Assembly: GCA_017456805.1 (NCBI GenBank)
Contig: JAFTIQ010000059.1
Span: forward strand, 1-45,430
DNA: 45,430 bases
Origin: Lentisphaeria bacterium
GTDB taxonomy: Bacteria; Verrucomicrobiota; Lentisphaeria; Victivallales; UBA1829
Reading direction: 5' to 3'
This document shows positions 38,140 through 45,430 of this stretch, in pieces. A program made the position numbers and the translations under genes. A model generated the notes under the pieces. The model saw only the letters and a list, made by a program, of their open reading frames with translations, did no database searches and was not told the DNA's origin. Positions within the stretch are counted from its first letter, which is position 1; the number at the start of each line of letters is the position of its first letter.

Positions 38140-38487
38140 ATGAGCAACGAAAACGGAAACAGTCAGCCTATCGGACAAATGAAACCGAATCAGGTACAGG
38201 CAAAGTTCTATACAACAATCAGGATTTATTCCGGGGATGACGGTGAAACTTACGGGTTACAGCTCGTTGAACCGGATGCAAAAAACGGAAATCGGATAGA
38301 TCAAAGAATCGCAAGACAGATTATCAATCTGGATAAACAGCTCCGGGAACCGCAGTTCGTCAATATGTTGCAGCAGTCACGGCAAAACCCGCAAGGATTT
38401 ATGCAAGGGCTTATGCAGCGGATGTTTGGCGGCGGTATGCCAATGGGCGGAGGTAGATTCCCCCCGATGGGCGGTTTCATGGGGTAA
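38140..38487 (+). CDS. Small protein with Gly/Met-rich C-terminus
   Basis: A 115-residue protein. Residues 15-70 form a possible compact domain (VQAKFYTTIRIYSGDDGET, LVEPDAKNGNRIDQRIARQI). The tail (about 83-115) is Gln/Met/Gly-rich, ending GGGMPMGGGRFPPMGGFMG. Gly/Met-rich ends recall the neighbouring Gly-rich protein. TAAGGAGAG is the ribosome binding site. Family not recognised. Confidence 0.6.
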   Translation: MSNENGNSQPIGQMKPNQVQAKFYTTIRIYSGDDGETYGLQLVEPDAKNGNRIDQRIARQIINLDKQLREPQFVNMLQQSRQNPQGFMQGLMQRMFGGGMPMGGGRFPPMGGFMG

Positions 38488-38513
38488 CAACAAAAAAGAA
38501 AATAGGTGTCGAA

Positions 38514-39308
38514 ATGGAAGACAAACATAAAAAACACGATATGGGAATGTCCGATTTGCCGGAAAAGTTCCGCAGCAAAGAAGCATTTCTCGAAGAATTG
38601 AGAAAGTCAGAAGATCCGGAACAGATGAGCTGGATGATGGTTAATTTTCTGGCTGAAAAAGTCAAAAAAAGCATGTCGGAGAACATGCCGGAAGATGATC
38701 AGCGTTATGGTCATACATGGGACTCCCGGTACGCTGGCGGCGGTCGTTCAATGCCGATGCGGAGCGGTGCAAGATATTCTGACAACTCTATGCGTTACGG
38801 TCATGGTGGCACAGAATATGCCCACACCGGGATCGGAATGCCGTCACGGAGAAGTTATGACCGATCCGGCGAACGCATGGAACAATACAAAGAGCATCTC
38901 GCCGACATGATGGGACAGTCTTTGACGGAAGACGACATTAAATGTCTGATCGTGAAAGAAGCTGCCAGCATGATCAAGCGGATCTGTAAAGATGAACCGT
39001 TTGAAGCAATGAAAGAGTTTACCGAGCTTTGTATTGGCATGAAAGCGTATGCCGGAACAATGCCGGAAGATCTGGAAGAACAGGCGAAGGAAGAAGCGAT
39101 CGGAAAATATGTTGAAATGTTTTCCCGTTATGGCGGGGAACATCATTACCGTATGCGTTCCCGTCTGATGCAGGATGATGAAGGTTATCCGATGCGCCGT
39201 GTCCGTCTGGACGATATGGAGCGGAGCCGTCACCGTCTTCCGATGGTTGAAGTTGACGAGTTCAATTTCCGTGGTCGTGCCCGTGATTCCATGGGTCGGT
39301 TCAAATAA
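38514..39308 (+). CDS. Helical protein with Arg/Gly/Tyr-rich linker, last phage gene
   Basis: A 264-residue protein. An N-terminal helical part (about 1-60, LPEKFRSKEAFLEELRKSED) is followed by an Arg/Gly/Tyr/Met-rich stretch (about 61-125: RYAGGGRSMPMRSGARYS). A helical domain then holds DDIKCLIVKEAASMIKRICKD and FTELCIGMKAYAGTMPEDLE. The C-terminus is basic (RVRLDDMERSRHRLP) and ends RARDSMGRFK. Together with its two neighbours it forms a unit found next to the tRNA boundary. Not recognised; structural or regulatory role cannot be decided. Confidence 0.62.
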   Translation: MEDKHKKHDMGMSDLPEKFRSKEAFLEELRKSEDPEQMSWMMVNFLAEKVKKSMSENMPEDDQRYGHTWDSRYAGGGRSMPMRSGARYSDNSMRYGHGGTEYAHTGIGMPSRRSYDRSGERMEQYKEHLADMMGQSLTEDDIKCLIVKEAASMIKRICKDEPFEAMKEFTELCIGMKAYAGTMPEDLEEQAKEEAIGKYVEMFSRYGGEHHYRMRSRLMQDDEGYPMRRVRLDDMERSRHRLPMVEVDEFNFRGRARDSMGRFK

Positions 39309-39327
39309 AACGATTTCTCCCCGTTTT

Positions 39328-39364
39328 CAGGAGTGCCGTATTTTTCGGTACTCCTGTTTTTTTG
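39328..39364 (+). terminator. Rho-independent terminator at the phage right end
   Basis: CAGGAGTGCCG (39328-39338) pairs with CGGTACTCCTG (39346-39356; one G-U) and seven T's follow. It ends the last phage transcription unit before the tRNA-Gln gene. Confidence 0.9.
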
Positions 39365-39442
39365 TTCTGAAAGCTTACATACATTTTTACATACAAAAAA
39401 TGTGTTTATTTTTCAAAGAGCACACTGTTTTGAGTTCAAAAA

Positions 39443-39516
39443 TGGTAACCCCGTCGGGATTCGAACCCAAACTAACTGGACCAAAACCAGTTGTGCTACC
39501 ATTACACAACGGGGTT
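39443..39516 (-). tRNA. tRNA-Gln (anticodon TTG), CCA encoded
   Basis: On the minus strand the acceptor AACCCCG pairs with CGGGGTT. The anticodon stem ACTGG/CCAGT encloses TTTTGGT with anticodon TTG. The T-loop is GGGTTCGAATCCC. CCA is encoded (39445-39443). The 3' end faces the phage genes, as expected when a phage integrates into a tRNA 3' end and restores it. The boundary and any duplicated core cannot be tested because the left end is outside the window. Confidence 0.95.
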
Positions 39517-39530
39517 ACTCAGATATGCGT

Positions 39531-39558
39531 AATATACAGCAATGTCCGTAATTTACAA
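39531..39558 (-). promoter_or_regulatory. Promoter of tRNA-Gln
   Basis: On the minus strand TTGTAA (39558-39553), 16 bases, TATATT (39536-39531), about 15 bases before the mature tRNA. It is a good sigma70-like match. The remaining 39559-39616 intergenic DNA holds nothing recognised. Confidence 0.6.
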
Positions 39559-39616
39559 ATCAGAAATCACGTTTTTTTGAAATTATCTGTTTTTCAATCA
39601 CACAAACAAAGCATTC

Positions 39617-41890
39617 TTACATCAGGCTTTTCCCATTCCAAGTCGCTGAAATATATTCTTCCGGTGCCCACGGACGGAATACAGGGGTCAATGACTCCGG
39701 TCCGGTACATTCCAGAACTAATCCGGAATCCGTCCGGCTGATCCGCAGGAAAATGGTTCCGGCAGGAGTCGGAACTTCACCAAACGCTTCCATACCAGTA
39801 AATTCCACGGGGGCGATCTCAAAGGTTTTCCAGCCGGCAGAAAGCGGTTTCAACCCCAGTTTCATTGCGTAGAAATACCAGACAGGCAATGCGCTCCAGC
39901 CGTGACAGAGACTGCCGGCTTTCAGGAAGTCCTCTTCCCCGAGATCTGTTTCCCACATGGTCGTGGACGCCCCTTGCACCATCATACCAAAGTCGTTCCA
40001 GATTTTTTCCGACAGGAACTTCCGGAGTTCGTTTCCTTCCCGGAGCAGTGCCGCATAGTAATACCGGATGGAACTGGAAGAGATTTTGATATGCTCTTTC
40101 TTCAGCAGCCCATTGATGATTTTCTGTTTTTCCGGTTCCGGAACGCAATTGTTATAAAGCGCAAGAACCTGTGTGATTTCATGGGTCAGCGGATTATTCT
40201 CATAAGTCATCATACAGCCGCGATCCGGATTATAATAGGCTTTGAACACAGCTTTCCGCAAAGCATCCGCTTTTTCCTTGAGACCCTGATCTTTCGTAAT
40301 GAAGGAAAATCCATCAAGCGCTTCAAGGAAATAGAGATTATAAAGAGCATCCGGTTTTCCGGGAGTTGCGCCGTTGCCCCCCAAATCTTCCCGCCATTCA
40401 TAAAAATGCCATAATCCCTTTTCCGGCGGTGTTGCATATAATCCGCTTTCTGCATCAAAACGGGTCAGAACGCGGTCAATGATCACCCGGCAAACGGATT
40501 CCATCCGATCCAGCAGAGAGCGGTCGCCGGAATAGAGAACATATTCGCAGATCTCCATGATCCAGGCAAAACTGAAAATACAGATCGGCGGTCCGACTTT
40601 CGCAGGTGCACAAAGGCTGACAACCCCTTCTTCCCGCAAACCTTTTCCGAGAAGTTCCAGAGAGGCAGCGGCAAAACGGTAATTATCCCAGATATAGTTT
40701 CCATAGAGAATCTGATTTCTGGAGTCGTACGCATACAAAGCCTGTTCCCGCCAGGGGCAATCTTCATAATGTTCATGCATACAAAGTTCGAGGGTCCGCA
40801 CGGAATTCCTGCACATTGCCATCAGTTGATCATCATCGCAGGAGAATGCTGAAGGCGGAGGCAGAACAGCGCGGCGCGGACGCAGGTCAGCCGCATAAAC
40901 AACTGCCTCTCCTGCCGTTGGAATAATGTGCAGTTCCATGTAGCGCAATCCCACCCGGCGCGGCATGATGTAATGCTGTCTGCCGCCTTTGGCAATATAA
41001 CGGTCAGCAAAGAACCGCTCGCAGATTTCACAGCGGACACGGCAGTCTGTCAGATGTTCGCCGAAGGCAATATCAACAATTGTTCCGACAGGCAGATCCC
41101 AGTCGAACTGTTCCAGCCCGACGATTTCCTGTCCGAGATCAATGGTCAGGAAATAGCCGTCGAATCCGGAAGACAGGGGTTTGAATTTCCAGGGAGCCTC
41201 CGGTCCGGGCGCAGCGAAAGAAGTGGAAAAATTACCCTCCAGCACCTGATGCGGCTGCATGGCGAACAGAGAATCAGTTGCACAGCTTAATGCATAAGCA
41301 CAATCATGGTTATTCCGGCGGAAATATCCCTGATTCACCAATTTTCCGTGAACAATTGCACCATTTTCCAACAGAGGAACAGGGCGCGCTGAGGGCTGCG
41401 GACGCTGTTCTGCCGGGACAGCATTTTCCCATGGTTCGGGGGAATCTTCCAACCGGGCATCGTAACCGACAGCGAATCCCATTTGCGGGGTAACTTTATC
41501 GATCCGATCCCGGAGATAAGCGGTTTCTCTTCTGCAAAGCCACTGTTCATCGGAAACGATGGAGCCGGATTTCAGCTTGATTTCCGCCCAGAATCCGGGA
41601 TTACCTGCGATATAGGTCAGGAAATCGATTCCGCTATAATAAACAGAAACTTCCAGAGTATGTTCGCCCTCATTCACATCGAGAATAACGGAAGAGAACG
41701 TTTTTTCCTCTGGATAATCGCTGAACTGTCCGCGCATGATCTCTTTTCCGTCAAGAAACGCGGTAAAATCGGTATCTGCGGAAAGTTTGACTTCCACGGA
41801 TTCAGTATTGCTTGTAAAAATCCGTTTGAAGCGGACAAATTCATGAGGCAGAGTTTCCCCTGCCCGCCATATCCAAATAGGGTCGTTCAT
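39617..41890 (-). CDS. Alpha-L-rhamnosidase-like glycoside hydrolase (GH78 type)
   Basis: A 757-residue protein. The N-terminal half holds beta-sandwich domains typical of GH78, starting WIWRAG. The catalytic (alpha/alpha)6 barrel carries EHYEDCPWREQALYAYDSR (about 372-390), the hallmark region with the Glu/Asp acid residues. Later, LCHGWSALPVWYFYAM (about 668-683) is the second conserved motif. It removes terminal rhamnose from plant or bacterial glycans. No signal peptide is visible, so it may act in the cytoplasm on imported oligosaccharides. It follows the secreted glycosidase-like gene after a 91-base gap with an inverted repeat. Confidence 0.87.
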   Translation of the reverse strand: MNDPIWIWRAGETLPHEFVRFKRIFTSNTESVEVKLSADTDFTAFLDGKEIMRGQFSDYPEEKTFSSVILDVNEGEHTLEVSVYYSGIDFLTYIAGNPGFWAEIKLKSGSIVSDEQWLCRRETAYLRDRIDKVTPQMGFAVGYDARLEDSPEPWENAVPAEQRPQPSARPVPLLENGAIVHGKLVNQGYFRRNNHDCAYALSCATDSLFAMQPHQVLEGNFSTSFAAPGPEAPWKFKPLSSGFDGYFLTIDLGQEIVGLEQFDWDLPVGTIVDIAFGEHLTDCRVRCEICERFFADRYIAKGGRQHYIMPRRVGLRYMELHIIPTAGEAVVYAADLRPRRAVLPPPSAFSCDDDQLMAMCRNSVRTLELCMHEHYEDCPWREQALYAYDSRNQILYGNYIWDNYRFAAASLELLGKGLREEGVVSLCAPAKVGPPICIFSFAWIMEICEYVLYSGDRSLLDRMESVCRVIIDRVLTRFDAESGLYATPPEKGLWHFYEWREDLGGNGATPGKPDALYNLYFLEALDGFSFITKDQGLKEKADALRKAVFKAYYNPDRGCMMTYENNPLTHEITQVLALYNNCVPEPEKQKIINGLLKKEHIKISSSSIRYYYAALLREGNELRKFLSEKIWNDFGMMVQGASTTMWETDLGEEDFLKAGSLCHGWSALPVWYFYAMKLGLKPLSAGWKTFEIAPVEFTGMEAFGEVPTPAGTIFLRISRTDSGLVLECTGPESLTPVFRPWAPEEYISATWNGKSLM

Positions 41891-41932
41891 ATTTTCTCCA
41901 GTTTGTGAAAAGATTTAATTTTCCTATTTAAA

Positions 41933-41969
41933 TATAGCACTGTTGCTTCAAAAAGCAAGCAGTGCTATA
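41933..41969. repeat. 16-bp inverted repeat between the two glycosidase genes
   Basis: TATAGCACTGTTGCTT (41933-41948) faces AAGCAAGCAGTGCTATA (41953-41969), pairing over 16 bp with one bulge. On the minus strand TTTAAAT follows, a poor T-run, so it may be a weak terminator, an mRNA-stabilising hairpin or an operator for the rhamnosidase gene. The 41891-41981 gap otherwise shows an A+T-rich leader. Confidence 0.7.
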
Positions 41970-41981
41970 AGCCCCGGAAAA

Positions 41982-44507
41982 TTACGGAATCAAGATAATG
42001 TGTTTCCAAGGTTCAAGGGGCGGGACACCATAGACATAAGTTTTTCCGCTACTGAACACACAGGAAGCATCTGAAAGGATCGTCTGAATTCCTGAAGGAG
42101 TTTTGATTTCGCCTTCAAAAACGACTCCGCCAAAAGAGTTATAGTTAACGACTTTGATTTTCAGCTCGTTTTCCCCTTGTTTAAGATAAGGTTTCAGATC
42201 AATGGGAGAGACATTTCCCCATCCATAGATCCGTTCGACCTCTTTCCCATTGAGATACACGACAGCTTCGTTATCAGCCCCCACGCAAAGCCAGGCAGAT
42301 TCAGGAGTGCCGCTGACCGTAAACTTTTTGGTCATGAAGGGAGCAGAATATCCCTGTTCATTCGCTTTGATGTGATTCCAGATCCAGTTTCCGCGCCATA
42401 CCGTGCGGCATGATTTTTTCTGAGCCACAGCATCACGGAGAGAAATCGGTTTGGAATCATCCGGAAGCATCGGTGCATAGCGTTTGGGATAAGTCCAGGA
42501 GACAGGTTCCGTTGTCAGGATCAGAACAGAGAGTTTCTTCATTTTGAAGGATACTTCCGCAGAAGCGCCGAGATTCTGTTTTTTCAAAGTATCAAAGAAC
42601 TTTACAGGGGCATTATTATTGAATGTGACCACTGCATCTTTATCGTTTTCATTCGTGATGATAAGGAGACGTTCTCCATTCAGAGAGCGTTCCAGGATCC
42701 GGATTCCTTCCGACTTTCCGGTGAGTTCGCAAGTATTGCTTTTCGTACCGTTCAGAATGAACTTTTCAATTGCATGAAACTCATGATTAATGTTTCCGAG
42801 ATGAACCATCACCGGGTTCATGGGATCAAGATGATGGTTATCGAACCATGCGATCCCGGTTGCACCGTGGGAAATGGAGTTATAGAACATGAAACGGAGT
42901 TCATCATAAGTCGGGAACGGTTTATCAGGAGACCCCTTCTTTCCGCCCCAGCTCCATGCCTGCAGGATCATCCAAACGGGTTTGCTGAAATCTCCGGCTT
43001 CCATAAAATCATCTGTATAATCGCCAAGGCAGGCAATATTTTCGCGGGGCTTCTCGCTGTGTTTGGTTTTTGCAGGGATCGGATAAACATCTGCACCGGT
43101 AACATCACTGTAACGGACGTAGCGTCTCAAATAATCCACCGTTCCGCGGGGAGCCTGATTCACCCAATTGATATATCCGGGAGAATTTACATAAAATGCT
43201 TCATAGGCCTTTTTGGAATACGCAACAGAAATTCCGCGCCATGCATCTTCATCATTCATCCAGCCGAGAAAGTTCGGCAGATTTTTTGCATTTCTCATTG
43301 TCCGGAGAACATGTTCGTTCAAATCAGCTTCACTTCTTCCGGCAGTATCAGCGAAATTACACCATTCGACAATACTCAGGTTATATTTTGCAGCTCTTGC
43401 ATAAAAGCTCTTCGCGAGAGACCGGGAAACGGACGCATTTGTCTGAGCGGTCAAACCGTTGAACCCTGCCTGCTGATATGCCAGATAAGCCTCATCATTA
43501 TTAAATGGAGGACAAACCATGATCGGGAAATAAGGCTTGCCATGGTAAAGCATGATGCCATCTTCCCGAAAGTGAACGGGATAATTTTTTACCGTTTCTT
43601 CCGAAGCAATCCGGAACAGAAAACTTTCTTCCTGTGCTGTTCCGCGAATCTTTGCTTTGCATTTCAAACGATAGACACCGTTTTTAAGAGTTTCAGGCAA
43701 AATGATCTTCCCCTGAACCCGGTTTCCATAAGATTCATACCGTTTGCTCCAAACGACTTTCTTCGTTTTTTCACAAATGATCTCTGTCCGCACTTCGGTA
43801 AATTTATCTTCTTTCATCGGAGCAAAGAAACCAAATTCCATGGGAGTTTTGCCCGGAATAAAAGTGTTCATAAACGGAAGATCTGAAAAACGGACATCCA
43901 ATTCGGGAGGCTTGACAGTTTTCAAGACTTCTGCGGCAGGAGTTGCAGCCATCGGCGGAGGATTCGTTTCCAGACAAACATTGTCAAAGCAGACACTTCC
44001 TGTTGTCATCAGCTGAAGAACAACATACATTCGGGTCGGCTTGATTTCCGGCAGTTTGAAACGGAGCTGGTAGGTTCCCCATCCCACATAACGGCTTCTT
44101 GTAGGACCGATGGAATTGAAGCTTTTTCCCATAACCGTTCCTTCTACATAGGCACGGATTACAGTTCCCGGTGCATCAGGATTGAAATCAAATGAAAGCA
44201 TGACTTCTTTTCCAGCAGGGTACGGATCCAGTTTGGAAAGATCAATGTTCTGGATATAAGCCAGAAAATGATTGACCTTTGTGCCCGGATTCCGGGATTC
44301 GATCATAGCTGAATATTTCCCGCTGCGGACATTGTTTTCTGTTAATTTGAACTCAACATCCGGAAAATTCTTCGGCTTATTAGCAACCCATTTTACGGGC
44401 TTCCCGTTGGAGATAACCTCAAAAGAGGAGTTCTCCAGCAAATTTTTTGCCTGAACAGAAAACATTGAAGCAGCGGCAAGCAAAAACAGATAGAGTTTCG
44501 GTTTCAT
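41982..44507 (-). CDS. Secreted glycosidase-like protein with carbohydrate-binding modules
   Basis: An 841-residue protein with signal peptide (MKPKLYLFLLAAASMFSVQA, cleavage near 20). Residues 21-185 resemble a CBM4/9-type beta sandwich (LLENSSFEV, then SGSVCFDNVCLE). A central TIM-barrel-like region (about 310-620) begins FREDGIMLYHGKPYFPI, with FLGWMNDEDAW, DVTGADVYPIP and VWMILQAWSWGG, similar to clan GH-A enzymes. The last 130 residues form a galactose-binding-like domain (AWLCVGADNEAVVYLNGKEV). No exact family is assigned. It starts 16 bases after the pseudopilin stop with AAGGAGG, so the genes form an operon. Confidence 0.75.
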   Translation of the reverse strand: MKPKLYLFLLAAASMFSVQAKNLLENSSFEVISNGKPVKWVANKPKNFPDVEFKLTENNVRSGKYSAMIESRNPGTKVNHFLAYIQNIDLSKLDPYPAGKEVMLSFDFNPDAPGTVIRAYVEGTVMGKSFNSIGPTRSRYVGWGTYQLRFKLPEIKPTRMYVVLQLMTTGSVCFDNVCLETNPPPMAATPAAEVLKTVKPPELDVRFSDLPFMNTFIPGKTPMEFGFFAPMKEDKFTEVRTEIICEKTKKVVWSKRYESYGNRVQGKIILPETLKNGVYRLKCKAKIRGTAQEESFLFRIASEETVKNYPVHFREDGIMLYHGKPYFPIMVCPPFNNDEAYLAYQQAGFNGLTAQTNASVSRSLAKSFYARAAKYNLSIVEWCNFADTAGRSEADLNEHVLRTMRNAKNLPNFLGWMNDEDAWRGISVAYSKKAYEAFYVNSPGYINWVNQAPRGTVDYLRRYVRYSDVTGADVYPIPAKTKHSEKPRENIACLGDYTDDFMEAGDFSKPVWMILQAWSWGGKKGSPDKPFPTYDELRFMFYNSISHGATGIAWFDNHHLDPMNPVMVHLGNINHEFHAIEKFILNGTKSNTCELTGKSEGIRILERSLNGERLLIITNENDKDAVVTFNNNAPVKFFDTLKKQNLGASAEVSFKMKKLSVLILTTEPVSWTYPKRYAPMLPDDSKPISLRDAVAQKKSCRTVWRGNWIWNHIKANEQGYSAPFMTKKFTVSGTPESAWLCVGADNEAVVYLNGKEVERIYGWGNVSPIDLKPYLKQGENELKIKVVNYNSFGGVVFEGEIKTPSGIQTILSDASCVFSSGKTYVYGVPPLEPWKHIILIP

Positions 44508-44523
44508 GCGGGAGCCTCCTTAA

Positions 44524-45201
44524 TTACGATTTCCAATTTGCATCATCAAGAGCATTGACTTCATCAATGGTCATATTGCCTTTTTTCCTCTGTTCGGCAT
44601 GACCATCCATCCAAAGATAGTTTGCACCGCCAGTATGAATCGTGGACATGCGGTCGATCGTTGTACTCGCGGGGCCGATCTCTCCGGTAGTACCTTCACT
44701 CCAAGTATAATAGATGTAAGTCCGACCAGGTGCAAGATAACCATCACCTGTCAGCATACGACCGGAAGGCCCTTTGATTTTATTAATCTTGGAATAGGTG
44801 GGCCAGCCGCGCAGGTTACTCACATGAGTATTATAGCTGTAATTACTTCCGGGCCAGCTGAGGCCCATCAGAAGAGCATCATGATATTTTTGAGAAGGAC
44901 AACGCATAACAGGGGAATCATATTTGGCATTCAAGGACTGAGGACTCGGCTTTTTGCTGAGATAATATTCAACATGAATCCACCATACATAAATACCATC
45001 ATGTCCGGGAATATTATAATTATCATTGTCATCATGATAAAATGCAACATTCAAGCCGATCTGTTTCAGGTTGTTAATACAGTTGGAACTTCGACCTTTT
45101 TCTCTTGCACTGTTCAATGCCGGCAGCAGCATTCCTGCGAGGATTGCAATAATGGCGATCACCACAAGAAGCTCGATGAGAGTAAAACAACTCCGTTTCA
45201 T
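44524..45201 (-). CDS. Type II secretion/pilin-like pseudopilin (DUF1559, H-x9-DG)
   Basis: A 225-residue protein with a prepilin N-terminus: [19 protein letters not shown], mature start Phe 6 and Glu at +5. The residue before the cleavage site is Cys rather than Gly, as often seen in Lentisphaerae proteins of this class. [20 protein letters not shown] follows, and near the end [12 protein letters not shown] matches H-x9-DG exactly. These proteins are abundant in Lentisphaerae and Planctomycetes and may form short extracellular fibres. It heads an operon with glycosidases. Its start has GAAAGGAG upstream. Confidence 0.9.
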   Translation of the reverse strand: MKRSCFTLIELLVVIAIIAILAGMLLPALNSAREKGRSSNCINNLKQIGLNVAFYHDDNDNYNIPGHDGIYVWWIHVEYYLSKKPSPQSLNAKYDSPVMRCPSQKYHDALLMGLSWPGSNYSYNTHVSNLRGWPTYSKINKIKGPSGRMLTGDGYLAPGRTYIYYTWSEGTTGEIGPASTTIDRMSTIHTGGANYLWMDGHAEQRKKGNMTIDEVNALDDANWKS

Positions 45202-45367
45202 TTTGAAACTCCTTTCGTTTTTTTACATTTGCAAAAATACAGAACATGCAGAGTACATGCCTGAACCTTTGCTTTACTTTTTTTACTTTCTTCCTAATTC
45301 CGTGAAGCTTTTTTCCTGAAGACTTCACATTTTCTTTTTTTGGCAATTTTTTGCCATTTATGACTCA

Positions 45368-45385
45368 ATTTTTGATATCAAAAAT
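45368..45385. promoter_or_regulatory. 18-bp perfect palindrome upstream of the pseudopilin gene
   Basis: ATTTTTGATATCAAAAAT is a perfect palindrome 167 bases upstream of the pseudopilin start. It is a good candidate operator for a dimeric regulator of the glycan operon. Nearby GTGAAG/CTTCAC (45302-45307, 45323-45328) is a second, looser inverted repeat. The rest of the 45202-45430 stretch is A+T-rich and has no gene that I can support. Confidence 0.55.
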
Positions 45386-45430
45386 GTTTCGCGGCAGGAT
45401 TTTTCTTTTATTGTTGTTTTCCGCGTTAAC

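Noticed and set aside
42774..43886. 370-codon plus-strand frame inside the secreted glycosidase gene
   Set aside because: Antisense to a gene with signal peptide and domain pattern; no ribosome binding site or own motif.

Overview
The window is most simply read as the right-hand ~39 kb of a tailed-phage (siphovirus-like) prophage, followed by about 6 kb of host chromosome. The host is probably a Lentisphaerae (Victivallales-like) gut bacterium. Three host features point there: a type II pseudopilin with an SC-FTLIE processing site and a C-terminal H-x9-DG motif, a secreted glycosidase-like protein in the same operon, and a GH78-type alpha-L-rhamnosidase. This assignment rests on family resemblance, not on a database search.

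Layout. (1) About 1-5300: the end of the early region. It is a tightly packed plus-strand operon of small genes, many overlapping by ATGA: zinc-ribbon (Lar-like) proteins, coiled-coil proteins, dUTPase, single-stranded DNA-binding protein and a two-HTH putative regulator. It closes with a strong terminator at 5380-5416. (2) 5449-13500: packaging and head start. Small terminase, a frame-disrupted ParB-DUF4417 fusion, a cassette of small proteins with related N-termini including a possible toxin/immunity pair, large terminase, a minus-strand AntA-type antirepressor, portal and MuF protein. (3) 13600-22476: scaffold, capsid, head-tail connectors, tail tube, tail assembly chaperones made by a -1 frameshift, and tape measure. 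(4) 22479-24015: a minus-strand four-gene accessory (moron) operon with its own canonical sigma70 promoter. (5) 24134-34429: distal tail, fibres and host-recognition proteins, including a LamG fibre, an HExxH protein and a PKD / 24-residue-repeat / Hint protein, then candidate lysis genes. (6) 34522-39308: uncharacterised late accessory genes: two paralogous HTH-zinc proteins, a retropepsin-like protease, a Gly-rich protein with Cys triplets, and three low-complexity or helical proteins. (7) A tRNA-Gln(TTG) at 39443-39516 whose 3' end faces the phage is the likely integration site. (8) 39617-45201: host genes.

Regulation visible in the sequence. At least six, probably seven, structural transcription units are preceded by the same element, TTGACA-N6-GTTTTG, with no recognisable -10 box. 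Several sit directly behind a rho-independent terminator. This suggests a phage-specific late promoter family. The accessory operon instead uses TTGACA-N16-TATAGT. The antirepressor gene has a 10+10 bp inverted repeat over its putative promoter. No integrase, CI-type repressor, replication initiator or certain endolysin is visible; the first three presumably lie left of the window.
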